NCBI RefSeq assembly: GCF_001975825.1
Contig: NZ_MTKN01000002.1
Span: 1-64,000, forward strand
From: [Flexibacter] sp. ATCC 35208
Lineage (GTDB): Bacteria > Bacteroidota > Bacteroidia > Chitinophagales > Chitinophagaceae
Direction: 5' to 3'
Length of the DNA stretch: 64,000 bases
The number at the start of each line of letters is the position of its first letter. Position 1 is the stretch's first letter. The notes beneath the pieces are model-generated. The model saw nothing but the letters and a program-made list of their open reading frames with translations, was not told where the DNA came from and did not search any database. The position numbers were made by a program, and so were the translations under genes. Below are positions 18,641 through 28,008 of the stretch, in pieces.

Positions 18641-19825
18641 ATCATATCTTAACTGAAACTTCGCAGCTACTGTTTCATGCGCACTACCTACTCCTACCCA
18701 TACCGTACCCACAGGCTTCTCCGGTGTTCCACCATCAGGCCCCATGATGCCGGATACGGCTATCACATAGTCAGTTTGTAAATGAGCCAGTGCTCCACGT
18801 ACCATCTCCTTTACCACCGCTTCACTCACCGCTCCATTTGCCGCCAGTGTTTCAGGTTTTACTCCCAGAATACGGGTTTTGATTTCATTCGCATAGCTGA
18901 TCACACTGCCTTTGTACCATGCGGAACTACCCGGCACCAGTGTCATACTATGTGCTATAAAGCCACCAGTACAGCTTTCAGCCGTACCTACGGTTTTACC
19001 TTTTTCCTTGAGCAACTGACCAACCACCTCTGCCATCGGTTGATCCTGATCTGCCACCACGATGTCTGACAAAATATCTTTCAGCTGGTGAAACTGCATT
19101 GACAATGAAGCAGCTGTCGATAATTTATCTTGTCCATGGGCCGTGAGGCGCAGTTTGATGGTACCATACGAAGGCAGATACGCCAGTTTGATATTGGCTG
19201 GCAGCTGTGCTTCGAAATCCACCAAACGCTCTGCTACAAAGGACTCTCCCATTCCAGCAATGATCAATGTCTGGTGCACGACCACCGGTGTCTGAAAATA
19301 TTCCTTTAATCGTGGCAACACATGATCTTCCATCAGACCTTTCATCTCAAATGGAACACCCGGCATGGATACGAACACTTTACCATCCTTCTCAAACCAC
19401 ATACCCGGTGCGGTTCCCCGCTTATTATGCAATACGGTACATACATCCGGCACCAGTGCCTGATCCATATTACGTTGTAATGGAGGCAGTCCACGGCTTT
19501 CGAAGAACTCCATCACCTGTTTATAAGTGGCTTCATCCCTCACCATTGTGCCGCCAAAATATTCTGCCAGCGTAGGTTTGGTGATATCATCTGCAGTAGG
19601 CCCCAGGCCTCCTGTGATCAATATGATGGGCGACAGCGCGCTCTCATCGTCCAATGCCTTTACGATGGCTTCCTTCACATCGCCAATCGCCACCCGGCGA
19701 TGCACCCATATACCCATGGCATTGAGTTGCTGCGCCATCCACGCCGAATTCGTATCTATCGTCTGTCCGATCAGTAATTCATCGCCAATTGTGATGATAC
19801 TGGCTACTACCTTTTGCCCTTCCAT
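18575..19825 (-). CDS. cinA: CinA: competence/damage-inducible protein, nicotinamide-nucleotide amidase
   Basis: Two-domain enzyme of pyridine-nucleotide repair and recycling. The N-terminal MoCF-like domain (about 1-170) starts VASIITIGDELLIGQTIDTNSAWMAQ, with the motif ITGGLGPTADDITKPTLAE. The C-terminal PncC-type amidase domain (about 255-416) has GKTVGTAESCTGGFIAHSMT, with the catalytic Ser, and VSGIMGPDGGTPEKPVGTVWVG. Its 416 residues are standard. It is followed by the thioesterase gene region upstream on the same strand (22-base gap), so the two probably share a transcript. Its last 17 codons have been copied twice beyond the stop. Confidence 0.93.
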   Translation of the reverse strand: MEGQKVVASIITIGDELLIGQTIDTNSAWMAQQLNAMGIWVHRRVAIGDVKEAIVKALDDESALSPIILITGGLGPTADDITKPTLAEYFGGTMVRDEATYKQVMEFFESRGLPPLQRNMDQALVPDVCTVLHNKRGTAPGMWFEKDGKVFVSMPGVPFEMKGLMEDHVLPRLKEYFQTPVVVHQTLIIAGMGESFVAERLVDFEAQLPANIKLAYLPSYGTIKLRLTAHGQDKLSTAASLSMQFHQLKDILSDIVVADQDQPMAEVVGQLLKEKGKTVGTAESCTGGFIAHSMTLVPGSSAWYKGSVISYANEIKTRILGVKPETLAANGAVSEAVVKEMVRGALAHLQTDYVIAVSGIMGPDGGTPEKPVGTVWVGVGSAHETVAAKFQLRYDRYLNIQMTAAYAMNELRKIIQ

Positions 19826-19847
19826 AGTATTGTTATTATATTACAGG

Positions 19848-20258
19848 CTATTCAAAAAAAGGCGCTAAAGCTTCCCGCATTACCGGAGGCAGGCCATATT
19901 TCGTTTTGGTATCTGCATGTAAAAATACGAGTGTGGTCACCCCTACATTCAGCAACTCGCCCTTTTCGTTGTACAATTCTGAATGGAACCGGATCTTGTG
20001 ATCTACTGGCATCTCCTTCAGTATAGTCTTCACGGTTATCAGGTCATCATAGTATGCCGGCCGTATGTACTTTACATTCAGCTCTGCCACTGGCATGATT
20101 ACGCCTTCTTTTTCCAGCTGGGCGTATGTAAAGCCCAGTTTACGGATGGCTTCTGCACGTCCTACTTCATAATATAAGCCATAATTCCCGTAATAAAGGT
20201 ACCCCATCTGGTCTGTCTCTCCATATCGTACCCTGATTTGTGTCGTCTCTATAAACAT
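19848..20258 (-). CDS. Hotdog-fold acyl-CoA thioesterase (YbgC/4HBT type)
   Basis: Cytoplasmic thioesterase of 136 residues. The motif VRYGETDQMGYLYYGNYGLYYEVGRAE holds the catalytic Asp of the 4HBT family, followed by NVKYIRPAYYDDLITVKT and a strand ending TLVFLHADT. It hydrolyses acyl-CoA, but the chain length is not readable. It sits between doxX (31 bases upstream) and cinA on one strand. Confidence 0.88.
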   Translation of the reverse strand: MFIETTQIRVRYGETDQMGYLYYGNYGLYYEVGRAEAIRKLGFTYAQLEKEGVIMPVAELNVKYIRPAYYDDLITVKTILKEMPVDHKIRFHSELYNEKGELLNVGVTTLVFLHADTKTKYGLPPVMREALAPFFE

Positions 20259-20289
20259 ATCTTTGCTTTAACTTTCTCATTTACAGCAC

Positions 20290-20700
20290 TTATTTACCGA
20301 TTGCATTGTCCAGGCTGAACTTTCCAGGACCACTGAACAGGATCACAAGGAAAGGAACAAGGTACAATATAGCTGGTTCCTGATCTTTCAGTGACTGATG
20401 ACCATGGATCATAAACAATGCCACACCCATCGTAACTATCACAGGCACAGTGGCTAAGCGGGTCAGAAGACCTATTACTACCAGTCCTGCACAGAACACC
20501 TCTGCAAATACTGCTAAGCCCAGGGAAACAGCGTGACCTATATGCAATGGATCAGGAAAGGTATCCTTCATCCCCGAAAATCCTTTTAATTTAGAGAGAC
20601 CATGGTTCCACAGCAACAGGGCGCCAAAGCCCACGCGCAGTAACAAAAGAGAGAAATTGATTGCACCGTTGGATGCTTTAGAGGAAAACAGTTTGCTCAT
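20290..20700 (-). CDS. DoxX-family membrane protein
   Basis: Integral inner-membrane protein of 136 residues with four hydrophobic helices. Typical features are FSLLLLRVGFGALLLWNHGLSKL at the start, GLAVFAEVFCAGLVVIGLLTRLATVPVIVTM, and GPGKFSLDNAIGK at the end. Members are linked to redox or thiol metabolism in other bacteria, but no specific role can be assigned here. It is the first gene of a likely doxX-thioesterase-cinA transcript. Confidence 0.88.
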   Translation of the reverse strand: MSKLFSSKASNGAINFSLLLLRVGFGALLLWNHGLSKLKGFSGMKDTFPDPLHIGHAVSLGLAVFAEVFCAGLVVIGLLTRLATVPVIVTMGVALFMIHGHQSLKDQEPAILYLVPFLVILFSGPGKFSLDNAIGK

Positions 20701-20772
20701 ATGTCAAAAATGGTTTGATCTTTGCACAAATATAAATCTTTGATTTTTTGATAGTGTATGAAATTGGTGAAG

Positions 20773-20996
20773 TTGCATCTGCCTCCGGCAGAAGATGTTG
20801 AATAGAGGGAGGGATAGAAAGCGGGATTTGCATTCCACTTCGGCAAAAGATATTGCATGCAACGACAGATCGGGAAGATCCAATTTGCATTCCCCTTTGT
20901 CAGAAGGTATTGAATGTAAGAGGGAATAACGCAATTCAAATTGTAATTCCTTTTCTAACACCCTATCAAATAAGGGCTTTGAATCTGACAGCACAT
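20773..20996. repeat. Degenerate four-copy tandem repeat, period 55-57 bp
   Basis: TTGCAT or TTGTAAT begins units at 20773, 20828, 20885 and 20941. On the minus strand a frame stays open through all units and gives a 19-residue peptide period (ELQFELRYSLLHSIPSDKG, ECKLDLPDLSLHAISFAEV, ECKSRFLSLPLFNIFCRRQ). It lies in the 468-base gap between doxX and the TPR gene. Confidence 0.7.
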
Positions 20997-21029
20997 CATT
21001 CCATGTTGTAATCTGCAAAGCTTGCGCAG

Positions 21030-21059
21030 TTTATTAATTAAAAGCAATAACTATATTTG
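21030..21059 (+). promoter_or_regulatory. Candidate promoter of the TPR-protein operon
   Basis: TATATTTG at 21052-21059 fits the TAnnTTTG -7 box and TTTA at 21030-21033 is a fair -33 element 18 bases upstream. This would give a leader of about 100 bases. Confidence 0.55.
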
Positions 21060-21168
21060 TCCCTGTTTTAGTTTCCCTGAAAGCATTATTTATTGATCCT
21101 TAACAGAAAATAATAACTGTAAGGGATTCGTTTAAAACGCATATTAAAGTTTATAACAGGTTAAAAGC

Positions 21169-24100
21169 ATGCAATTCATAAAAAAGTTTCTTGTTCCCGG
21201 ACATTTGTTTCTCTATCTGGCTACCTGCTGTATCCTGGCTACTTCGGTCGCCAACGCCCAGCAAACCCGCATCTACACGGAGCCGGATAAAGTCTTCAAA
21301 GACGCCCAACAACTTTTCCAACAGGAAAAATATGCGGTGGCCATGCAATTGTTCAAGCAAACACTTGATAATATCGGTTATTTCCAGGAGACCAGCCGTA
21401 GCCTGGTAAAAACTGACGCCCAATATTATTATACCGTCTGCGCCCTTAAACTGGGCAACGCCAACGCTGAAAAAGCAGCCCTGGAATACATTGCCACCTA
21501 CAATAACAATGCAAGGGAACAACTCGTCAGCTATCAGCTGGCTAAATACTACTTCCACCAGAACAAACTGAAGGAAGCCATTCCCCTCTACGAAAAAGCA
21601 AACATCGAGAACCTCTCCAACAACGAAATAGCTGAAGCAAAGTTCGAACTCGCCTATTGCTACTTCAATGTGAAAGACTTCAAAAAGGCACAGCCACTGT
21701 TCCAGTCGATTAAAGAGCTTCCTGGTAAATACTATATTCCGGCTAACTACTACTACGGTTTCATTGCCTACTACAATCACCAGTATGCTGAAGCCCTTAC
21801 CAGCTTCCAACGTGTAGTGAAAGAACCTAAATACAGCACTGTCGTACCTTACTATATTGCCGAAATTTATTACTTCCAGCGTAAACCTGACCAGGTGATC
21901 GCTTATGCTGAACCACTCGTAAATGCAGGCGGTCAGTACTACGAAGCGGAACTGAAACAGTTACTGGGACAGACTTACTTCGAAAAAGGTAACTATGCAA
22001 AAGCACTGCCTTACCTGCAGGAATACCAGGACAATGCAGAAGAAGTACGTAAAGAAGATATCTACCAGCTGTCTTTCAGCTACTACCAGACTGGTAACTA
22101 CGCAAAAGCTATCAATGGTTTCAAACAACTGAGCAGCGAAAAAGACTCACTGGGTCAGAACTCTATGTACCTGCTGGGTGACTGTTACCTGAAAACAGGT
22201 CAGAAAGCCAACGCACGTAATGCCTTCGCCTTCTGTGCGCGCAACAGCGCTAACCCTGGCCAGCAGGAGATCTCCCGTTTCAACTACGGTAAACTCTCTT
22301 ACGAACTGGGTTATGGCGACGTAGCTATCTCTGAACTCACCAGTTTCCTGAGCACGTATCCCAATTCTGCTTACAAAAACGAAGCAAGAGAAGTACTGGT
22401 CAGCGCATTCCTCAACACCAATAACTACAAGGATGCGATGGCGGTCATTGACCAGATCCCTGACAAGAACCCTACTGTGCTGAAAGCGTATCAGAAAATC
22501 GCTTACGGCCGTGCAGTAGAACTGATCAACGACCAGCAATTGCAGGATGCTGACAAACTGCTGGACATTGCCATCAAGAATTCTTACGATAATAATGTCG
22601 TTCAACTGGCTCACTTCTGGAAAGCAGAAATTGCCATGCGTCAAAACAATACAGATGGCGCTATCACTCACCTGAATGCTTATCTGACCAGCAACGCACC
22701 TTCATCTGGTGAAGCGAATCCTCAGACTGCAAGCTACAACATGGGTTATGCGCTCCTGAAAAAAGAAGATTATACCCGTGCCCTTCAACACTTCGAAGCT
22801 GCGCAACGTACTACCGGCCCTAATGCGGCCCGTATCACCAACGATGCTGCGCTGCGTGCTGCTGACTGTTACTACATGCTGAAAGATTATTCCAAAGCAC
22901 TGACGCTGTATGATCGTATCATTTCAGGCAACCAGCCTGGTTCTGACTACGCTACTTATCAGAAAAGTATCATCCTCGGTATTCAGGGTAAATCAAATGA
23001 AAAAGTGGCCCTGCTGAAGCAATTGGGTGATAAATATCCTACCTCAGGTTTTGGTAACGATGCTGATCTGGAAATCGCCAATACTTATCTGGCAGATGAG
23101 AAATATACTGAAGCTATTCCTTACCTGGAGAATGTGCTGAACAAGCAGCCAAACGGCCCGAATGCACCAAGAGCATTGCTGAAACTGGGTCTCTGCTACT
23201 TCAACAGGGATGATGAGACCAAGGCACTCTCCTATTACCGTCAGGTGGTAGAGAAGTACCCTAACTCTCCTGAAGCAAACACCGCACTGGCCAGCATCAA
23301 AGACATCTATGTAGGTCAGGGTAAAACAGATGCTTACGTAGCGTTGCTGAAATCTACCGGTCACTCCGTATCTACCAGTGTTGAAGACTCCCTGTCTTAT
23401 GCTGCTGCTGAAGCTAAGTTCAGCACCGGCGATTGCACAGGTGCTACAGCAGCTTTCACCAGTTACATCCAGCGATTCCCTGACGGTCAGTTCATACTGC
23501 CTGCTCAGTTCTACAAATCAGAATGCGCTTATAATAATAAAGATTACACCGGTGCATTGCCTGGTTATGAGTTTGTATTGTCTAAAAACGCCAGCCTCTA
23601 TGCAGAACGTGCTGCATTGCAAGCTGCCAATATCAACTATTACCAGAATAAAAATTATGAGAAAGCACGTACTTACTACCTGCAGTTACAAGACCTCTCT
23701 ACCAGCAAGGAAAATACCTTCACTGCTACAAGAGGCCTGATCCGCACCAACTACCAGCTGAAACACTGGGATGAAGTAGGTAACTATAGCGAATTACTAT
23801 TGTCCAGCTCCAATATCAGTACTGACGACCAGATCATTGGTCACTTCTACCTGGGTAGATCTCAGCAGGAACAAGGTCAGTACGACGAAGCGATGAAGGA
23901 ACTGAAAATAGCTGCTGGTCTGACAAAATCAGAAACCGGTGCTGAAGCAAGATATAATATTGCGGTTTGCCTGTTGGCTAAAAACGACCTGCCTGCTGCT
24001 GAAAAAGCAGGCTTTGATGTGATAAAAAATACGCCGGGTTATGAGATGTGGGTTGCAAAATCCTACATCCTGCTTGGCGATATCTACGCCCGTCAGAAAG

Positions 24101-24240
24101 ACTATTTCAATGCCAAGGCGACTTACCAGAGTATTGCTGAAAATAGCTCTATCGCTGAGCTGAAAGCGGAAGCAAAAGATAAACTGGCGAAGACAGAGGC
24201 TGAAGAAAAAGCCGCATCAAAGATCAAATCCAATAAATAA
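21169..24240 (+). CDS. Large exported tetratricopeptide-repeat protein
   Basis: A 1023-residue protein with a signal peptide (FLVPGHLFLYLATCCILATSVANAQQ) followed by TPR-like helix pairs over almost its whole length. Examples are DAQQLFQQEKYAVAMQLFKQTL, AKFELAYCYFNVKDFKKAQPLF and LLKLGLCYFNRDDETKALSYYRQV. The tail is lysine/glutamate-rich (AEAKDKLAKTEAEEKAASK). It is probably a periplasmic or envelope scaffold. It starts a + strand group with an outer-membrane barrel 20 bases downstream and an HU-CCDC81/SPOR protein after that, so the three may act together at the envelope. The exact function is unknown. Confidence 0.85.
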   Translation: MQFIKKFLVPGHLFLYLATCCILATSVANAQQTRIYTEPDKVFKDAQQLFQQEKYAVAMQLFKQTLDNIGYFQETSRSLVKTDAQYYYTVCALKLGNANAEKAALEYIATYNNNAREQLVSYQLAKYYFHQNKLKEAIPLYEKANIENLSNNEIAEAKFELAYCYFNVKDFKKAQPLFQSIKELPGKYYIPANYYYGFIAYYNHQYAEALTSFQRVVKEPKYSTVVPYYIAEIYYFQRKPDQVIAYAEPLVNAGGQYYEAELKQLLGQTYFEKGNYAKALPYLQEYQDNAEEVRKEDIYQLSFSYYQTGNYAKAINGFKQLSSEKDSLGQNSMYLLGDCYLKTGQKANARNAFAFCARNSANPGQQEISRFNYGKLSYELGYGDVAISELTSFLSTYPNSAYKNEAREVLVSAFLNTNNYKDAMAVIDQIPDKNPTVLKAYQKIAYGRAVELINDQQLQDADKLLDIAIKNSYDNNVVQLAHFWKAEIAMRQNNTDGAITHLNAYLTSNAPSSGEANPQTASYNMGYALLKKEDYTRALQHFEAAQRTTGPNAARITNDAALRAADCYYMLKDYSKALTLYDRIISGNQPGSDYATYQKSIILGIQGKSNEKVALLKQLGDKYPTSGFGNDADLEIANTYLADEKYTEAIPYLENVLNKQPNGPNAPRALLKLGLCYFNRDDETKALSYYRQVVEKYPNSPEANTALASIKDIYVGQGKTDAYVALLKSTGHSVSTSVEDSLSYAAAEAKFSTGDCTGATAAFTSYIQRFPDGQFILPAQFYKSECAYNNKDYTGALPGYEFVLSKNASLYAERAALQAANINYYQNKNYEKARTYYLQLQDLSTSKENTFTATRGLIRTNYQLKHWDEVGNYSELLLSSSNISTDDQIIGHFYLGRSQQEQGQYDEAMKELKIAAGLTKSETGAEARYNIAVCLLAKNDLPAAEKAGFDVIKNTPGYEMWVAKSYILLGDIYARQKDYFNAKATYQSIAENSSIAELKAEAKDKLAKTEAEEKAASKIKSNK

Positions 24241-24260
24241 TTACGAACTACGACCATAGC

Positions 24261-25895
24261 ATGAACTCATATATCAAACATATTCAACGGGTTTTAACAG
24301 TTGCAGGCGCAGTAATGCTGGCACAGCAGGGTACTGCCCAGGACAAAAACCTGAAACAGGAAACGATTGATATCATCTCAAATTACCGCCCGAAACTGCG
24401 GGATGCGGCTAAACTGAACCTGACAGCTTCCCTGCCGGCTTCTGATACCACGCGTCCTAAATATCAGTACCAGGTACCTGCGCTGAACCTTTCCTTCCTT
24501 TATCAGCCAGTACCCCTGAAACCACTGGCTTTGGGTAAGGATACACTGGCCAACCTGCAGAACAACTTTATCAAAGCCGGTTATGGTAACCTGAGCACAC
24601 CGCTCATCCAGGCTGGTTTTGGTAGTGGCAGACAGGATAAGTACAACTTCGGGATCTATGGTAACTATACGTCTTCCAAAGGGAGTATCAAGAACCAGGA
24701 TTATAGTACACTCAATGTACTGGCATCCGGTACTTACTTCTCCCCTCTACTCGAGATCAATGGTAGTGTAGGTTATGATCGCAACCAGTTACATTATTAT
24801 GGATATGACCATGCGGCATACGACTATAGCAAGAGCGATGTAAAGCAGGCCTTCAACCAGTTCACCGCACAGGTGGGTGTGAAGAACAGGCCACAGAATG
24901 ACTGGGCATTTATGTTCCAGCCTTCTGCAAAGTTCATTTACTATAGCGATGCTTACAACCGCAAGGAGCCAACTGTAATACTGAAAGCACCTGTGAGCAA
25001 ACAATTGTTCGAAGATATCTTCCTGCGTGTGGAAGGTGTGTTTGACCTGTCTTCTTTCAAAGCAAAAGACAGTGCACAGTTTAATAACAATGTTGTAGCG
25101 ATTCATCCTGCACTGGAAATCATCAAACCAAGGTTTGTATTGCATGCAGGTGTGAACCCTACCTGGACGAACAGTAAGTTTTACCTGTTGCCAGACATCG
25201 TGAACGAGTCACACATCATTTACAAGAAAGTGATCCTGAGCAGTGGCTGGATTTCTTATATCAATAAGAACAGCTTCCGCAACATGACCAATACGAATCC
25301 GTTCTTCACCAGCTATGGCAGCGGTATCCTGAATACCCGTGTGGAAGAGAAGTACACAGGTATCAAAGGTACCCTGGGTAGCCACTTCAACTACAACACC
25401 AAGTTTGCAGCAGTGACCTGGTACAACATGCCGCTGTTTGTAAATGACAGCCTGGATGGTAAGACTTTCTACACCAGGAACGAAGCTGAACTGCGTGCAT
25501 TCAACCTGCATGGTGAAGTAGGTTATATCCAGGAAGAGAAGTTCCAGCTGCGTTTTACTGTAGACTGGTTCAATTATACCAAACAGAAGACAGAGGTGAA
25601 ACCATGGGGACTGGTGCCATTCCAGACCGAAGCGTTTGCACAATATACTTTTGCCAGAAAACTGCACCTGAATGCAAATGCATTCTTCCTGGGCAGCAGT
25701 TACTACCTGGCAAACGGCGATTTCCAGAAGACCAAAAGCGGTTGGGACCTGAATGCAGGTGCCAGCTATGACATAGGCAAGAACTTCAACCTGTGGGTGA
25801 ACGCTAATAACGTGTTCAATACCCGCTACCAGCGCTGGTATGGTTACAACACCTACGGTTTCAACATAGTAGGTGGTGTAATGGTTAAATTTTAA
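24261..25895 (+). CDS. TonB-receptor-like outer-membrane beta-barrel protein without plug
   Basis: Exported 544-residue protein: a signal peptide ending near GTAQDK, then alternating beta strands with many aromatic residues (FIKAGYGNLSTPLIQAGFGSG, YNFGIYGNYTSSKGS). The final strand of TonB-receptor type is LWVNANNVFNTRYQRWYGYNTYGFNIVGGVMVKF. A recognisable TonB plug is missing, so it is a barrel-only relative. It overlaps functionally with the upstream TPR gene by position (20-base gap). No substrate is evident. Confidence 0.8.
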   Translation: MNSYIKHIQRVLTVAGAVMLAQQGTAQDKNLKQETIDIISNYRPKLRDAAKLNLTASLPASDTTRPKYQYQVPALNLSFLYQPVPLKPLALGKDTLANLQNNFIKAGYGNLSTPLIQAGFGSGRQDKYNFGIYGNYTSSKGSIKNQDYSTLNVLASGTYFSPLLEINGSVGYDRNQLHYYGYDHAAYDYSKSDVKQAFNQFTAQVGVKNRPQNDWAFMFQPSAKFIYYSDAYNRKEPTVILKAPVSKQLFEDIFLRVEGVFDLSSFKAKDSAQFNNNVVAIHPALEIIKPRFVLHAGVNPTWTNSKFYLLPDIVNESHIIYKKVILSSGWISYINKNSFRNMTNTNPFFTSYGSGILNTRVEEKYTGIKGTLGSHFNYNTKFAAVTWYNMPLFVNDSLDGKTFYTRNEAELRAFNLHGEVGYIQEEKFQLRFTVDWFNYTKQKTEVKPWGLVPFQTEAFAQYTFARKLHLNANAFFLGSSYYLANGDFQKTKSGWDLNAGASYDIGKNFNLWVNANNVFNTRYQRWYGYNTYGFNIVGGVMVKF

Positions 25896-26006
25896 AATCG
25901 TACCATTGCAGTCTGTGAGGCTATCTTTCTCTCACGGGAAGGATAGCAAACACAGGCATATTTATTGATAGAGAGTTATTTTACAAAGGAATATCTTTTA
26001 TAAAAA

Positions 26007-27008
26007 TTGGTACTACAGCAATACATACAGGACACTTTGTTCCGGAAGGAACCTTGTATTCTCCCCAAAACAGGCATCTTTTCGGTGCAACATATTCCAG
26101 CACGTTATAATGTGACAACCAAGACACTGGAACCACCGCAAGAGGTGATCCGGTTCGAGGATACCTGGGGAGATGAAGAGCAACTGGTGAAATGGATTTC
26201 CCAGAGAGAGCATCTGGTCGATAATATTGCCCGGATGAAAATGGAGAAATATGTGGAAGAGGTACAGACCATGCTCAAATCGGGTCAGACCTTCGCTATT
26301 CCGGGCGTAGGACAGTTGAAAGCCGATATGGCGGGGCAGGTGATCTTTATTGCAGAGTACCTGCCGATAGAGCTGGAAACCCTGATGGTACAACCCGTGA
26401 TCAGGACAGACGTGAGTCATCGTGTAACGATCGGTGACAAGGAGTTTGTAAACAACCAGGTAGTGAACCACTTATCTGCTTCTTCAGAAAATGCAAAACC
26501 TAATCCGGGATATACCACAAATTCAGATTATCCTCCTTATCCGGAGCCGGCGCAATCTTCTTTCCGCTGGTGGTGGGTGGCTGTACCTGTAGCCGTTGTA
26601 CTGGCCGCAGGCCTGGTATGGTGGCTCATAGCAAAGCAACCCCTGGAAAGTCAGGAGCCCGTGATCTCTGCAGACAGGAGTACTCCTGCTACAGTAGATA
26701 CCACACTTGTGCAGGATTCTACTACCCGTACAGACAGCAGTCAGCAACAGGCAGCGTCATCTGCTACGGCTACCAATAAAACCTATTATGTGGTGGTGGA
26801 AGAATTTCACGACCTCAAGAAGGCCACCAAAAAGCTAAATTTTCATCATAAAAACGACCGGGGTTACGTAACGCTGCAAGCTGATTCCAATGATACCAGT
26901 TTTTACAGACTGTTAGTTCCTTTCAACACCCCATTGGCTGATACAACGAAGTCAAAAGATTCTATCCAGAAATTCTTTGGGGTACCTAAACGTCCTATTG
27001 TTTACTAG
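26007..27008 (+). CDS. HU-CCDC81-type and SPOR-like transmembrane protein
   Basis: A 333-residue protein. The cytoplasmic N-terminal half has two HU-like domains of the prokaryotic CCDC81 type (LQQYIQDTLFRKEPCILPKTGIFSV, then IARMKMEKYVEEVQTMLKSGQTFAIPGVGQLKADMAGQVIF). A single membrane helix follows (WWWVAVPVAVVLAAGLVWWLIA, about 190-212), then a Ser/Thr/Gln-rich spacer and a C-terminal domain (TYYVVVEEFHDLKKATKKL) resembling SPOR peptidoglycan-binding domains. The start is a TTG at 26007. Family context suggests a link between nucleoid or cytoskeleton and the septal cell wall; that role is inferred. Confidence 0.8.
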   Translation: MVLQQYIQDTLFRKEPCILPKTGIFSVQHIPARYNVTTKTLEPPQEVIRFEDTWGDEEQLVKWISQREHLVDNIARMKMEKYVEEVQTMLKSGQTFAIPGVGQLKADMAGQVIFIAEYLPIELETLMVQPVIRTDVSHRVTIGDKEFVNNQVVNHLSASSENAKPNPGYTTNSDYPPYPEPAQSSFRWWWVAVPVAVVLAAGLVWWLIAKQPLESQEPVISADRSTPATVDTTLVQDSTTRTDSSQQQAASSATATNKTYYVVVEEFHDLKKATKKLNFHHKNDRGYVTLQADSNDTSFYRLLVPFNTPLADTTKSKDSIQKFFGVPKRPIVY

Positions 27009-27012
27009 GACT

Positions 27013-27906
27013 TTAAATCTCTTTTGCTACTATCTGTAATCCCTCTTCAAAACTGTGTGGCTGATAGCCCAGTTCCTGTACGGCCTTATCAATCACGAAA
27101 CCTGTCCTGGCAGGGCGTTTAGCTGGTTGTGTAAAGGTTTTTGCATCTACTTTTTCCAACAATTGTGAGTTTAACTGGAAGTAACCAGCTGTTTGCACAG
27201 CCATCTGGTAAGGAGTGAGTGTTTCACCACCAGAGATGTGGAAGATACCACCCGCCTTTTTATCGGCTACCAGTTTACAACCAGCTGCGAGATCCTGTAC
27301 CAGCGTAGGTGTACGCCATTGATCATCTACCACTTTCAATTTTTTCCCCTGTTCCAGATTCGTTTTTACCCAGGTAATAATGTTACTACGCTTAGGATCT
27401 GCGGCTACACCGTATACCAGTACTGTACGCACGATAGACCATGCCAGATGACTATTATGGACAAGCCTTTCTGCGGCTACTTTGGTAGCGCCATAGTAAC
27501 TGAGGGGGTTTACAGCATCTTCTTCTGCATAAGGGCCTTGTAAGCCATCGAATACAAAGTCAGTGGAGAGAAAGATAAAAAAGCTTTTGGTTTTTTCTGC
27601 GGCCTGGATGAGGTAGCGGGTCGCATTGACATTACAGTCCCAACAGGCATCTTTGTTTCTTTCGCAATCGTCTACCTGGGTCATGGCAGCCGCGTGGATA
27701 ACGATATCTGGCTGATGCTTCTGTAGTAACTGATTAACACTGGAGGACTCTCTCAGGTTAACCGGCTCGTAAAGGTAACCTGCCTGTTTAGGGAGACGAT
27801 TAGCGCCCCTACCGGTGGCGATGACTTCGTAGCGGGAGTCCTGTAAAAAGAGGGGGATGAGGTGCTGGCCCAATAATCCGTTACTGCCTGTGATTAATAC
27901 CTTCAT
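27013..27906 (-). CDS. dTDP-4-dehydrorhamnose reductase (RmlD)-like SDR
   Basis: Extended short-chain dehydrogenase of 297 residues. It has the NAD(P) loop GSNGLLGQHL near residue 8, VIHAAAMTQVDDCERN, FLSTDFVFDG, and the catalytic YGATK (Tyr-x3-Lys). The start at 27906 gives MKVLITGSNGLLG; the upstream extension to 28008 crosses a terminator and is discarded. It probably reduces a 4-keto sugar nucleotide or acts as a related reductase. No other rhamnose-pathway genes are adjacent, so the substrate is uncertain. Its stop lies 4 bases from that of the convergent HU/SPOR gene. Confidence 0.85.
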   Translation of the reverse strand: MKVLITGSNGLLGQHLIPLFLQDSRYEVIATGRGANRLPKQAGYLYEPVNLRESSSVNQLLQKHQPDIVIHAAAMTQVDDCERNKDACWDCNVNATRYLIQAAEKTKSFFIFLSTDFVFDGLQGPYAEEDAVNPLSYYGATKVAAERLVHNSHLAWSIVRTVLVYGVAADPKRSNIITWVKTNLEQGKKLKVVDDQWRTPTLVQDLAAGCKLVADKKAGGIFHISGGETLTPYQMAVQTAGYFQLNSQLLEKVDAKTFTQPAKRPARTGFVIDKAVQELGYQPHSFEEGLQIVAKEI

Positions 27907-27950
27907 ATTTATGCCTTTTGCTAAAATTACGAAGAAAAGAGTTTGGTTAA

Positions 27951-27987
27951 AAAAAAACGCTGATGTCTGGGACATCAGCGTTTTTTT
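27951..27987 (-). terminator. Rho-independent terminator of the prolyl oligopeptidase gene
   Basis: Hairpin AAAAAAACGCTGATGTC-TGG-GACATCAGCGTTTTTTT, between the oligopeptidase stop and the RmlD-like start. Confidence 0.92.
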
Positions 27988-28008
27988 GAAAGAGGCGCAG
28001 GCCTTCAT

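Noticed and set aside
20704..21018. 104-codon minus-strand ORF as a gene
   Set aside because: Its 19-residue period comes from the 57-bp repeat and it shows no recognisable protein features.
27907..28008. N-terminal extension of the RmlD-like reductase
   Set aside because: It passes through the terminator of the upstream gene; MKVLITGSNG is the normal start.
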